The notes beneath the pieces are model-generated. The model did no database searches, was not told where the DNA came from, and was given only the letters and a program-made list of their open reading frames with translations. This document shows, one piece after another, positions 1 to 6,290 of a stretch of 6,734 nt of DNA; position 1 is the first letter of the stretch; each line of letters opens with the position of its first letter. A program made the position numbers and the translations under genes. This DNA comes from Prevotellaceae bacterium (GTDB taxonomy: Bacteria > Bacteroidota > Bacteroidia > Bacteroidales > UBA932), in contig JAITOP010000116.1 of the NCBI GenBank assembly GCA_031289895.1, positions 1-6,734 on the forward strand, written 5' to 3'.

Positions 1-73
1 GCAATAAATAAACGCATCATCTAAAACACATTAAATTATGTTTTCACAAAATTAAAATGTTTCGCAATTAATG

Positions 74-96
74 TACTACAAAAGTAGTATTTTTTT
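74..96 (+). terminator. Weak intrinsic terminator-like hairpin
   Basis: TACTAC (74-79) pairs perfectly with GTAGTA (84-89) around an AAAA loop, and a run of seven T follows (90-96). This is the layout of a rho-independent terminator, but the stem is only 6 bp and two-thirds A/T. It would serve a + strand gene lying left of the window. On the reverse strand no T-run follows, so it would not terminate there. Confidence 0.4.
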
Positions 97-110
97 ATTT
101 AACTGCAAAA
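91..110 (+). repeat. Direct repeat copy 1 (partner at 224-243)
   Basis: TTTTTTATTTAACTGCAAAA here matches 224-243 at 19 of 20 positions. The second copy is followed at once by another ACTGCAAAATA. The core AACTGCAAAAT also appears at 242-252 and at 6501-6511, always outside genes. Function unknown; part of the match is simple T-rich sequence. Confidence 0.5.
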
Positions 111-176
111 TATACAAGAATTAATGTGTTCTCAGGCATGGACTTTAATATTCCATTACTTATCTAAAAAACAGCA

Positions 177-184
177 CAAAGATA
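177..184 (-). promoter_or_regulatory. Possible reverse-strand -7 box
   Basis: CAAAGATA on the + strand reads TATCTTTG on the reverse strand, a match to the Bacteroidota -7 consensus TAnnTTTG and identical to the box before rimP. It would drive transcription leftward, out of the window. No TTTG-like -33 element lies at the expected distance (about 204-208), and no leftward gene start is visible, so this is only a candidate. Confidence 0.25.
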
Positions 185-223
185 CAAAATAATGGTTAAT
201 TTTTGATATAAAAATGTTTTTTG

Positions 224-243
224 TTTTTTATTCAACTGCAAAA
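224..243 (+). repeat. Direct repeat copy 2 (partner at 91-110)
   Basis: TTTTTTATTCAACTGCAAAA, one mismatch from the copy at 91-110. It runs directly into a further ACTGCAAAATA, so the 8-base core ACTGCAAA occurs twice in succession here (235-242 and 243-250). Confidence 0.5.
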
Positions 244-275
244 CTGCAAAATAATACTATTTAATTGCAATTGGA

Positions 276-356
276 GTAAAGGTTGTAAAGGTTTTAAGAA
301 TCTTAAGGTTTTGAAGATTCTTAAGACACTTAAGGTTCTTAAGATTCTTAAGATTT
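276..356 (+). repeat. Nine-unit 9-bp tandem repeat
   Basis: Eighty-one bases divide into nine consecutive 9-bp units with no gap: two GTAAAGGTT units, then TTAAGAATC, TTAAGGTTT, TGAAGATTC, TTAAGACAC, TTAAGGTTC, TTAAGATTC and TTAAGATTT. The palindrome CTTAAG falls at junctions starting at 302, 320, 329, 338 and 347. Units vary at their last four positions, so this is an aged or functionally varied array and not a fresh slippage tract. Because 9 is a multiple of 3, the reverse strand reads as a false Leu/Lys repeat. The array lies about 90 bp upstream of the rimP promoter. Its role is unknown. Confidence 0.85.
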
Positions 357-373
357 ATCAAGACCATATAACA

Positions 374-401
374 AAAAACCGTAATTTGTAATTGGGTTTT
401 T
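374..401. other. Weak hairpin with A and T flanks
   Basis: AAAAACC (374-380) can pair with GGTTTTT (395-401). Inside, AATT (383-386) can pair with AATT (390-393) around a TGT loop, with mismatches between the two stems. The A-run on one side and T-run on the other give a bidirectional terminator-like shape, but the stem has few G/C pairs and no adjacent gene needs terminating. Confidence 0.25.
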
Positions 402-441
402 ATAGCAAATATTTTTAAAATCGTAAAAAAATCATAAAAAA

Positions 442-473
442 TTTGGAAAATAGGTTGATAAACATTATCTTTG
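442..473 (+). promoter_or_regulatory. Promoter of the rimP-nusA-infB operon
   Basis: TTTG at 442-445 and TATCTTTG at 466-473 are separated by 20 bp. This fits the Bacteroidota primary sigma consensus TTTG-N19-21-TAnnTTTG exactly at both boxes. Transcription should begin a few bases downstream, near 477-481, giving a leader of about 60 bases before the rimP start at 540. No other full match to the consensus was seen in the gaps between the three genes, so this is the likely main promoter of the operon. Confidence 0.75.
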
Positions 474-499
474 CAGCCGTAAATTAAAAGGACGAGAGA

Positions 500-527
500 A
501 AAAGGGACACAAAAGTCCCTTTTCTTT
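500..527 (+). promoter_or_regulatory. Terminator-like hairpin in the operon leader
   Basis: AAAAGGGAC (500-508) pairs perfectly over 9 bp with GTCCCTTTT (515-523) around the loop ACAAAA. With one bulged A (499), the stem can extend by about three more pairs into 524-527. The 3' arm is T-rich and runs into TTTTCTTTA, so the element resembles an intrinsic terminator, though its T-tract is interrupted by C524. It lies between the predicted transcription start and the rimP ATG, 12 bases before that codon. It could be an attenuator, a translation-blocking or mRNA-stabilising hairpin, or the terminator of a very short leader RNA. Confidence 0.55.
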
Positions 528-539
528 ATATTCTGAGAT

Positions 540-1010
540 ATGATAAAAGTTGATGAAATAAGAGAAATTGTTGAACAAAAAATTATCGGCAGCGATAAAT
601 TTATTGTTGATATTAACGTGAGCGATGACAATAAAATCAGCGTTATTATCGACAGCGACAACAGCGGAATAAGTATTAACGATTGCGTACTTATAAGCCG
701 CGCTATTGAAGATGAGATAAACAGAGATGACGAAGATTTTGAGTTGCAGGTTGAATCTGCCGGACTTGACCGCCCGCTGAAAATGTTGCGTCAATATCAA
801 AAAAATATAAATAATGATATTGATATTGTCTTTACAAACGGAAAAAAACTAAGCGCAAAACTTACTGCCGCCGCCGCCGAAAGTATAGACATAGAATATC
901 AGGAAAAAGTGCTTTTAGAAAATAAAAAACGGAAACAAACAGTAACAAAAAACGAAACGATAAGGCTTGCAGATGTTAAATCGGCAAAAATAGTTGTTTC
1001 GTTCAGATAA
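540..1010 (+). CDS. rimP: Ribosome maturation factor RimP
   Basis: RimP binds the free 30S subunit in the cytoplasm and assists its late maturation. The 156-residue length is normal for the family. The N-terminal alpha/beta domain covers about residues 1-80 and ends in the signature SAGLDRPL (73-80), a close variant of the usual SPGLDRPL. The SH3-like C-terminal domain follows (about 84-156) and ends in KIVVSF, as in other Bacteroidota copies as far as I recall. The ATG at 540 is preferred because the N-terminal helix starts there. No Shine-Dalgarno precedes it; the leader is A/T-rich, which is usual for the phylum. It is the first gene of a rimP-nusA-infB operon, with nusA 35 bp downstream. 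The gene order and the motif together make the assignment secure. Confidence 0.95.
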   Translation: MIKVDEIREIVEQKIIGSDKFIVDINVSDDNKISVIIDSDNSGISINDCVLISRAIEDEINRDDEDFELQVESAGLDRPLKMLRQYQKNINNDIDIVFTNGKKLSAKLTAAAAESIDIEYQEKVLLENKKRKQTVTKNETIRLADVKSAKIVVSFR

Positions 1011-1045
1011 GAAAAAATTTTAATAAAAATAAAAAAAAGATATAT

Positions 1046-2287
1046 ATGGAAAATCTAAATTTAGCTGACAGTTTTGCCGAATTTAAAGAATTAAAAAATA
1101 TCGACCGCGCAACGATGATTGGAGTGATAGAAGATGTTTTTCGCAGTTTGCTGGCAAAGCAATACGGCACAGCCGATAATTTTGACATTATAGTAAATGA
1201 TGCAAAAGGCGATTTTGAAATTTGGAGAAATCGCACGGTAGTAAAAAAGGTTGAAGATTCAACAATGGAAATTTCACTTGCCGAAGCTCAGGCAATAGAC
1301 GCATCATACGAAATAGGCGAAGAAGTTTCGGAATCGATAAAACTTGCAAGTTTCGGACGACGGGCGATATTAGCCGTGCGCCAAAATCTGGCAGGAAAAA
1401 TAATGGAAATCGAAAAAACAAATATTCTCAAATATTATACCGAAAGAGTTGGCGAAATTGTTGTAGGTGAAGTTTATCAGACATGGAAAAAAGAAACATT
1501 GCTGCTCGACGACGACGGCAACGAACTGATACTTCCGAAAACAGAACAAATAGGCTCTGACTTTTTCAAAAAAGGCGATACGGTAAAGGCTGTTATACTG
1601 CGCGTTGATATGAAAAACAACAATCCGCTTGTTACACTTTCGCGTACTGCTCCCGAATTTTTGGAACGTATGTTTGAACAAGAAGTTCCCGAAATTTTTG
1701 AAGGACTTATTACAATCAAAAAAATTGTGCGGATACCGGGGGAACGGGCAAAAGTAGCGGTAGAATCGTATGACGACAGAATTGACCCTGTTGGCGCTTG
1801 CGTTGGGGTGAAAGGTTCGCGTATTCACGGCATAGTTCGCGAGCTGCACAACGAAAATATAGACGTTGTAAACTACACATCCAATTTGCAACTGTTTGTG
1901 CAACGCGCACTTGCTCCGGCAAAAATAACATCAATAAAAGTTGATGACGCAAAAAAACAAATAAATGTATTTTTGAAACCTACAGAAGTTTCGCTGGCAA
2001 TAGGTAAAGGCGGTATGAACATAAAACTTGCAAGTCAGCTTGTTGGCTATGATATTGATGTTTATCGCGAAACAGCCGAAGAAGAAGAAGATGTTAATCT
2101 GGACGAATTTGCAGATGAAATAGAAAGCTGGGTTATCGACGAACTGAAACGAATAGGCTGCGATACTGCAAAAAGCGTATTGAATATGCCGTTTGGCGAG
2201 TTGTTGAAACGCTCTGATTTGGAAGAAGAAACATTAAAAGATGTGGTTGGAATTTTGAAATCTGAATTTGAAGAAGAACCAAAATAA
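1046..2287 (+). CDS. nusA: Transcription termination/antitermination factor NusA
   Basis: NusA binds RNA polymerase and modulates pausing, intrinsic and Rho-dependent termination, and rRNA antitermination. Domains in order are: an N-terminal polymerase-binding domain (about 1-125, with SFGRRAILAVRQNL at 102-115); an S1 domain (about 133-200, beginning ERVGEIVVGEVY); KH1 (about 225-290, GxxG loop GVKG at 254-257); and KH2 (about 292-342, loop GKGG at 320-323 followed by MNIKLAS). The remaining acidic tail (about 345-413) holds one helical segment resembling a helix-hairpin-helix unit (WVIDELKRIGCDTAKSVL). The two acidic repeats of E. coli NusA (495 residues) are absent; 413 residues suits the shorter form. 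The leader is A-rich without a Shine-Dalgarno. Position between rimP and infB is the classic arrangement. Confidence 0.97.
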   Translation: MENLNLADSFAEFKELKNIDRATMIGVIEDVFRSLLAKQYGTADNFDIIVNDAKGDFEIWRNRTVVKKVEDSTMEISLAEAQAIDASYEIGEEVSESIKLASFGRRAILAVRQNLAGKIMEIEKTNILKYYTERVGEIVVGEVYQTWKKETLLLDDDGNELILPKTEQIGSDFFKKGDTVKAVILRVDMKNNNPLVTLSRTAPEFLERMFEQEVPEIFEGLITIKKIVRIPGERAKVAVESYDDRIDPVGACVGVKGSRIHGIVRELHNENIDVVNYTSNLQLFVQRALAPAKITSIKVDDAKKQINVFLKPTEVSLAIGKGGMNIKLASQLVGYDIDVYRETAEEEEDVNLDEFADEIESWVIDELKRIGCDTAKSVLNMPFGELLKRSDLEEETLKDVVGILKSEFEEEPK

Positions 2288-2340
2288 TACATTAAGGACA
2301 TCAAAATCATCACAGAAACAACAAAAGTTAAATTTATTTT

Positions 2341-2347
2341 AAGGAGG
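2341..2347 (+). promoter_or_regulatory. Strong Shine-Dalgarno sequence before infB
   Basis: AAGGAGG lies 10 bases before the ATG at 2358 and is a full match to the anti-Shine-Dalgarno core. It fixes the infB start. The rimP, nusA and 5558 starts lack such a site, as expected in Bacteroidota, where the anti-Shine-Dalgarno of 16S rRNA is known to be masked on the ribosome and such sites are uncommon. This makes the infB site stand out in its own operon. Confidence 0.8.
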
Positions 2348-2357
2348 ATTTGCAAAT

Positions 2358-5300
2358 ATGACAGAAACAAATATCAGAATAAGTAAAATAATGAAGGAAT
2401 TTAATATAGGATTATCCTCATTGGTTGAATTTTTGGCAAAAAAAGGAGTAGAAGTAGAACCTAATCCCAATTCAAAAATATCCACCGAAGCGTATAGCCT
2501 TGTTAAAGATGCTTTTGGTGATGATAAAAAACTAAAAGAAGTTTCGAAAGGCGTTATCCCGCAAAGGAAAAAATCGTCAGAACCGGCTGTAAATATTGAC
2601 GAACACTACTCAGATAAACAAGAAGAACAAGAAGAACTTCCCGAAGAAAAAGAAATTATGATAAAAATGTCAACGATTGAAAAACCAAAACTGAAAGTTA
2701 TTGATAAAATTGACCTTACTCCAAAAGATAAAAAAGAAAAAAAGAAAGAAGATGAACCAAAAAATATAGAAAAACCAAAATATCAAGGACAAAAACCACA
2801 AGAACAACAAAAACAAAAAGATGCAACAAAAACAGTAGAAAAACAAGAATATCAAGGCAAAAAAGAAAAGACAGAAACACAAATACCTGTTAAAAAAGTT
2901 GAGGAAATAAAAATTGAAGTAGAAAGAATACAACCACCGAAAATTATTGAAAAAATTGAAATTCCCGACAAACAAAAATCAAGAAATAAACATAAAAGAA
3001 ATAAACATAAACAGCAACAACAACAACAATATACTGACCACAAACCTGCCGAACAAAAAACGGAACAAGGAAAAAATCAACACGTTAATAAAAATTTCGG
3101 TCAGAAAACGGAACAGGGAAAAAATCAACACGTGAATAAAAATTTCGGGCAAAAAACAGAACAAGGCAAAAATCAACACGTGAATAAAAATTTTGGTCAA
3201 AAAACGGAACAGGGAAAAAATCAGCATGTGCATAAAGTTTTTGGACAAAAAACAGAACAAGGAAAAAAACAATACGAACAAAAACCTGCCGAACAACAAC
3301 CTCGCAGAGAAGAGAAAAAAGAAAATTTTATTCCCACAAAGGTTGAAAAACTTACAGGACCTGTTATCATAGGCGAAAAAGTTGACCTTGCTCAGTTTGA
3401 AAAACCCAAAACCGAAAATAAAAATCACAAAAAACGCAAGCGTGAACGGGTACACGGCAACAAAGTAAAAATAGACGTAGAAGTAAAACGCGGAAATAAA
3501 CCCGGCGACCAAGCGAAAAAAGACAGACCGAAAAAGATTAAAAAAGATTATCGTCCGCCCGTTAGGCGCGAAGTGGATAATGATGAAGTACAACGTCAGG
3601 TAAAAGAAACATTGGCGCGGCTTACCGAAAATAAAGGAAAAACAAAAACATCAAAACACCGCCGTGTAAAACGCGAAGCCGTGAGCAACCGTATGCACGA
3701 AGAACAAGAAATGCAAATTCTTGAACAAACAACGTTGAAAGTTACCGAATTTGTTACCGCAAGCGAACTTGCAAACATGATGAAAGTGCCGGTAGTGAAA
3801 ATTATTGAAGCCTGTATGAACTTAGGTTTAATGGTTTCTATCAATCAACGTTTAGATGCTGAGGCACTTGTACTTGTAGCCGAAGAATTTGGATTTAAAA
3901 TAGAATTTGTAAGCGTAGATTTGCAGGACGCAATAAAAACCGAAGAAGATACTCCCGAAGATTTATTGCCCCGTCCGCCGATTGTAACCGTTATGGGACA
4001 CGTTGACCACGGAAAAACTTCTCTGCTCGATAACATCAGAAATACAAATGTAATTGCAGGCGAAGCAGGAGGAATAACCCAGCATATAGGCGCATACAAA
4101 GTAAAACTCGCAAACGGACGCCGCATAACATTTCTTGATACTCCCGGACACGAAGCATTTACAGCAATGCGCGCGCGCGGAGCAAAAGTTACAGACGTGG
4201 CAATTATCATTATCGCCGCCGACGATGCCGTGATGCCGCAAACGATAGAAGCAATAAATCACGCAACAGCTGCCGGAGTTCCAATGGTTTTTGCAATCAA
4301 CAAAATAGATAAACCCGGCGCCAGCAGCGAGAAAATAAAAGAACAACTTGCAAATATGAATTTGCTTGTTGAAGATTGGGGTGGAAAATATCAATGTCAG
4401 GAAATATCGGCAAAAAAAGGCATAAACGTTGACAAACTACTTGAAAAAGTATTACTTGAAGCCGATATGCTCGAACTGAAAGCAAATCCGAATAAACGGG
4501 CAAACGGCTCTGTAATAGAATCATCGCTTGATAAAGGACGCGGATATGTTGCAACAGTTTTGGTACATGGCGGAACGCTTAAAGTTGGCGATTCAATGCT
4601 TTCGGGCAGCACTTGCGGAAAAATCAAAGCAATGTTCAACGAACGCGGACAACGAGTAGAAGAAGCTGTACCAAGCTCACCTGTAATAGTATTAGGACTT
4701 AACGGCGCACCCGCAGCAGGCGAAATTTTCAATGTGCTGGAAGACGAACGCGAAACACGCGAAATAGCAACAAAACGCGAACAACTTATCAGAATACAAG
4801 GAATACACTCGCAGCCGCACGTTACACTCGACGAAATCGGCAGACGCATTGCGATAGGAAACTTTAAAGAATTAAACATAATCATTAAAGCAGACGTTGA
4901 CGGCTCAATAGAGGCATTATCCGATTCGATGATGAAATTATCGACCGAAGAAGTTCTGGTAAACGTGATACACAAAGCGGTAGGCGCGATTTCAGAATCG
5001 GATGTTTTGTTGGCAGTAGCATCCAATGCCGTAATTATAGGATTTCAGGTTCGCCCAAGTCCAAAAGCACGCAAACTTGCTGAAAATGAAAAAATTGAAA
5101 TACGACTGTACTCGGTAATTTACGATGCAATAAACGAAGTAAAAGATGCAATTGAAGGAATGCTTGCACCCGAAGTTAAAGAAGAAATTACAGCCGTTGT
5201 AGAAGTTCTGAACACATTTAAAGTGGCAAAAGTAGGAACAGTTGCCGGCGGAATAGTTCGCGAAGGAAAGATAACACGCTCGTCGAAAGTTAGGTTAATT

Positions 5301-5477
5301 CGCGATGGAATAGTGGTTTATGCAGGCAATCTCGGCTCGCTGAAACGCTTTAAAGACGATGTGAAAGAAGTAAATTCAGGCTACGATTGCGGACTTAACA
5401 TCGAAAAATTTGATGATGTAAAAGTAGGCGATTTTATAGAGGCATACGAAAAAATCGAAATAAAACGTAAGTCGTAA
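2358..5477 (+). CDS. infB: Translation initiation factor IF2
   Basis: IF2 is the GTPase that places fMet-tRNA on the 30S subunit and promotes joining of the 50S. A first IF2-N-like module occupies about residues 1-60. A very long disordered linker (about 65-450), rich in Lys, Glu and Gln, includes internal repeats. A second IF2-N module lies at about 460-517. The G domain starts at about 540: P-loop GHVDHGKT (547-554), switch I GGITQHIGAY (571-580), DTPGHE (594-599), NKID (648-651) and SAK (684-686), all intact. Domains II, III and the tRNA-binding C-terminal domain follow to residue 1039; VGTVAGGIVREGKI (959-972) is typical of the last. The length is normal for long bacterial IF2 forms. The start is fixed by AAGGAGG ten bases upstream and by a natural N-terminal helix. 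The gene is intact and lies 70 bp after nusA. Confidence 0.98.
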   Translation: MTETNIRISKIMKEFNIGLSSLVEFLAKKGVEVEPNPNSKISTEAYSLVKDAFGDDKKLKEVSKGVIPQRKKSSEPAVNIDEHYSDKQEEQEELPEEKEIMIKMSTIEKPKLKVIDKIDLTPKDKKEKKKEDEPKNIEKPKYQGQKPQEQQKQKDATKTVEKQEYQGKKEKTETQIPVKKVEEIKIEVERIQPPKIIEKIEIPDKQKSRNKHKRNKHKQQQQQQYTDHKPAEQKTEQGKNQHVNKNFGQKTEQGKNQHVNKNFGQKTEQGKNQHVNKNFGQKTEQGKNQHVHKVFGQKTEQGKKQYEQKPAEQQPRREEKKENFIPTKVEKLTGPVIIGEKVDLAQFEKPKTENKNHKKRKRERVHGNKVKIDVEVKRGNKPGDQAKKDRPKKIKKDYRPPVRREVDNDEVQRQVKETLARLTENKGKTKTSKHRRVKREAVSNRMHEEQEMQILEQTTLKVTEFVTASELANMMKVPVVKIIEACMNLGLMVSINQRLDAEALVLVAEEFGFKIEFVSVDLQDAIKTEEDTPEDLLPRPPIVTVMGHVDHGKTSLLDNIRNTNVIAGEAGGITQHIGAYKVKLANGRRITFLDTPGHEAFTAMRARGAKVTDVAIIIIAADDAVMPQTIEAINHATAAGVPMVFAINKIDKPGASSEKIKEQLANMNLLVEDWGGKYQCQEISAKKGINVDKLLEKVLLEADMLELKANPNKRANGSVIESSLDKGRGYVATVLVHGGTLKVGDSMLSGSTCGKIKAMFNERGQRVEEAVPSSPVIVLGLNGAPAAGEIFNVLEDERETREIATKREQLIRIQGIHSQPHVTLDEIGRRIAIGNFKELNIIIKADVDGSIEALSDSMMKLSTEEVLVNVIHKAVGAISESDVLLAVASNAVIIGFQVRPSPKARKLAENEKIEIRLYSVIYDAINEVKDAIEGMLAPEVKEEITAVVEVLNTFKVAKVGTVAGGIVREGKITRSSKVRLIRDGIVVYAGNLGSLKRFKDDVKEVNSGYDCGLNIEKFDDVKVGDFIEAYEKIEIKRKS
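2982..3029 (+). repeat. 15-bp duplication and CAR tract within infB
   Basis: AGAAATAAACATAAA is repeated exactly twice (2982-2996 and 2997-3011), encoding RNKHK twice. Six glutamine codons follow directly (CAG then five CAA, 3012-3029). Both lie in frame in the disordered IF2 linker (residues 209-224). They look like replication-slippage products tolerated in a flexible region. Confidence 0.9.
3054..3293 (+). repeat. Five 48-bp tandem repeats within infB
   Basis: Five 48-bp units encode residues 233-312 of IF2. Units 1-3 encode the identical peptide QKTEQGKNQHVNKNFG. Unit 4 ends NQHVHKVFG, and unit 5 diverges to QKTEQGKKQYEQKPAE. The DNA of units 1-3 differs at four to six positions per pair, all of them synonymous third bases. 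KPAEQ just before the array (from residue 229) recurs at 309, exactly five units later, so the array looks grown from a pre-existing segment. The region is in the linker between the two IF2-N modules, upstream of the GTPase core. Confidence 0.93.
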
Positions 5478-5510
5478 AATATATTAGCTATTAGCAAATT
5501 AATTATTATA

Positions 5511-5549
5511 CAGATTTAGAATTTTGTTCTAAATTTGTATTTTAATTTT
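5511..5549 (+). terminator. Probable intrinsic terminator after infB
   Basis: CAGATTTAGAA (5511-5521) pairs with TTCTAAATTTG (5527-5537) over 11 bp, with one G-T wobble, around the loop TTTTG. The U-rich tail TATTTTAATTTT follows (5538-5549). It lies 34 bp after the infB stop, where an operon terminator is expected. The stem is A/T-rich, so efficiency is uncertain. Its 3' arm doubles as a possible -7 box for the next gene. Confidence 0.55.
5530..5537 (+). promoter_or_regulatory. Possible -7 box for the 5558 gene
   Basis: TAAATTTG matches TAnnTTTG and lies 20 bases before the ATG at 5558. No TTTG is found at the -33 distance (the region near 5506-5509 reads TTAT), so the promoter would be weak or activator-dependent. 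The box is buried in the 3' arm of the infB terminator hairpin. Confidence 0.35.
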
Positions 5550-5557
5550 AAATAAAA

Positions 5558-6151
5558 ATGAATTATCATAATTTTACCGAAAGCTTGTTGCGCGAACAAA
5601 ATTATCACAACCATGCCGATGATTTTTATACAAAACATTTAGGCGCAACCAACATAGTTCGCTATAATCGTAACACAAACGACGATATGACCATGCAACG
5701 CGCCGATATTGATGTTTCGTTTACGCATAAAAGCAAGATTATAAATATTTCGGAAAAATTCAGAGCGAAAGATTTTAATGATTTATACATAGAGTTTTAC
5801 AGCAAATTTCCGAATGTTCGCGGCTGGCTCGACAAATCGCAAGCCGATTATATTACTTATTTTTTCCCAACCAGAGTATTTTTAATAGACGAAAAAAAAC
5901 TGTCGGAATTTTATAAAAATCAACTGTCGCCGACATTTTCGGAAGATATTTTCAGAAATTTAATAGAGCAAAATCCAAATAATAACGCACAAAAACAACA
6001 TTACATAAAATTACAAAATAACAAATATCGAGTGCGAATAATTCAGGCATATAACAAAACGCAAGATGCCGCATGGTACACAATGGGAATAGCCATTCCC
6101 TTCAATGTTTTAGCCGATTTTGGAATTTATTGCAGGGAGTTTTCTTTTTGA
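5558..6151 (+). CDS. Unrecognised protein, possibly PD-(D/E)XK-like
   Basis: I cannot place this 197-residue soluble protein in a named family. It has no signal peptide or membrane segment. The most patterned part is residues 48-102: RADIDVSF (48-55), a strand ending ISEKFR (64-69), a helix with DFNDLYIEFYS (72-82), then GWLDKSQADYITYFFP (89-104) and a strand RVFLID (106-111). An acidic strand, then a strand carrying Glu-Lys, then a helix recalls the fold of PD-(D/E)XK nucleases and some phage-type hypothetical proteins with a similar EK-R...D..E..S...GW...AD pattern. The expected acid of a canonical D/E-x-K before Lys67 is Ser65, though Glu66 is adjacent, so activity is doubtful. The ATG follows an A-rich leader (AAATAAAA), normal for the phylum. 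Base composition resembles that of its neighbours. It follows infB by 80 bp but is probably not part of that operon, given the hairpin between them. Confidence 0.85.
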   Translation: MNYHNFTESLLREQNYHNHADDFYTKHLGATNIVRYNRNTNDDMTMQRADIDVSFTHKSKIINISEKFRAKDFNDLYIEFYSKFPNVRGWLDKSQADYITYFFPTRVFLIDEKKLSEFYKNQLSPTFSEDIFRNLIEQNPNNNAQKQHYIKLQNNKYRVRIIQAYNKTQDAAWYTMGIAIPFNVLADFGIYCREFSF

Positions 6152-6200
6152 TTAAATGATGAAAAATAAATAAATTATAAAAGATTATTTTTTACAAAAA

Positions 6201-6271
6201 GCAAGCCGTTAGGTTTGCATCGCTTGGTAGAAAAAAAACCACCTTTCGTATCGCAAACCGTAGGTTTGCGA
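6201..6271. repeat. Pair of REP-like palindromes
   Basis: The first hairpin pairs GCAAGCC (6201-6207) with GGTTTGC (6212-6218), with one G-T wobble. The second pairs TCGCAAACC (6251-6259) perfectly with GGTTTGCGA (6263-6271) around a GTA loop. The two are variants of the same sequence, GCAARCC-GT(T)A-GGTTTGC, about 50 bp apart. Neither is followed by a T-run, so they are not intrinsic terminators. Small, diverged, clustered palindromes between genes resemble REP elements. Confidence 0.6.
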
Positions 6272-6290
6272 CCTCTGATTTTGTTGGTAA

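Larger units (their letters stand above)
1..441. other. Gene-free AT-rich upstream region
   Basis: No reading frame here looks like a real gene. All three forward frames meet stop codons within the first 24 bases, so any upstream + strand gene ends before or just inside the window. The one long reverse frame (661 down to 257) runs antisense through rimP and ends in a low-complexity Leu/Lys tail created by a 9-bp DNA repeat, so I treat it as an artefact. The stretch holds two weak hairpins, a 20-bp direct repeat, a 9-bp tandem array and a possible reverse -7 box, each listed separately. No tRNA or other structured RNA was recognised by eye. Confidence 0.7.

Noticed and set aside
480..540. A tRNA in the leader, as with metY before rimP in E. 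coli
   Set aside because: The leader is only about 60 bases and contains a single hairpin, with no T-arm or acceptor stem.
257..661. Reverse-strand frame of 134 codons with a leucine-rich-looking tail
   Set aside because: It overlaps rimP antisense, and its Leu/Lys pattern comes from the 9-bp DNA repeat, whose length is a multiple of three. It has no start signal, and its middle is the rimP leader.
3054..3293. Regular 48-bp repeats considered as a CRISPR array
   Set aside because: The units are directly adjacent with no unique spacers, and the whole array is in frame inside IF2.
2979..3593. Reverse-strand frame of 204 codons, rich in Phe and Leu, resembling a membrane protein
   Set aside because: It is the mirror of the Lys/Glu/Gln-rich IF2 linker. 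Lys and Glu codons read as Phe, Leu and Ser on the opposite strand, which imitates membrane helices.
4397..5026. Reverse-strand frame of 209 codons inside infB
   Set aside because: It lies wholly antisense to the conserved G domain and domain II of IF2. It is rich in Ser and has no recognisable domain or start signal.
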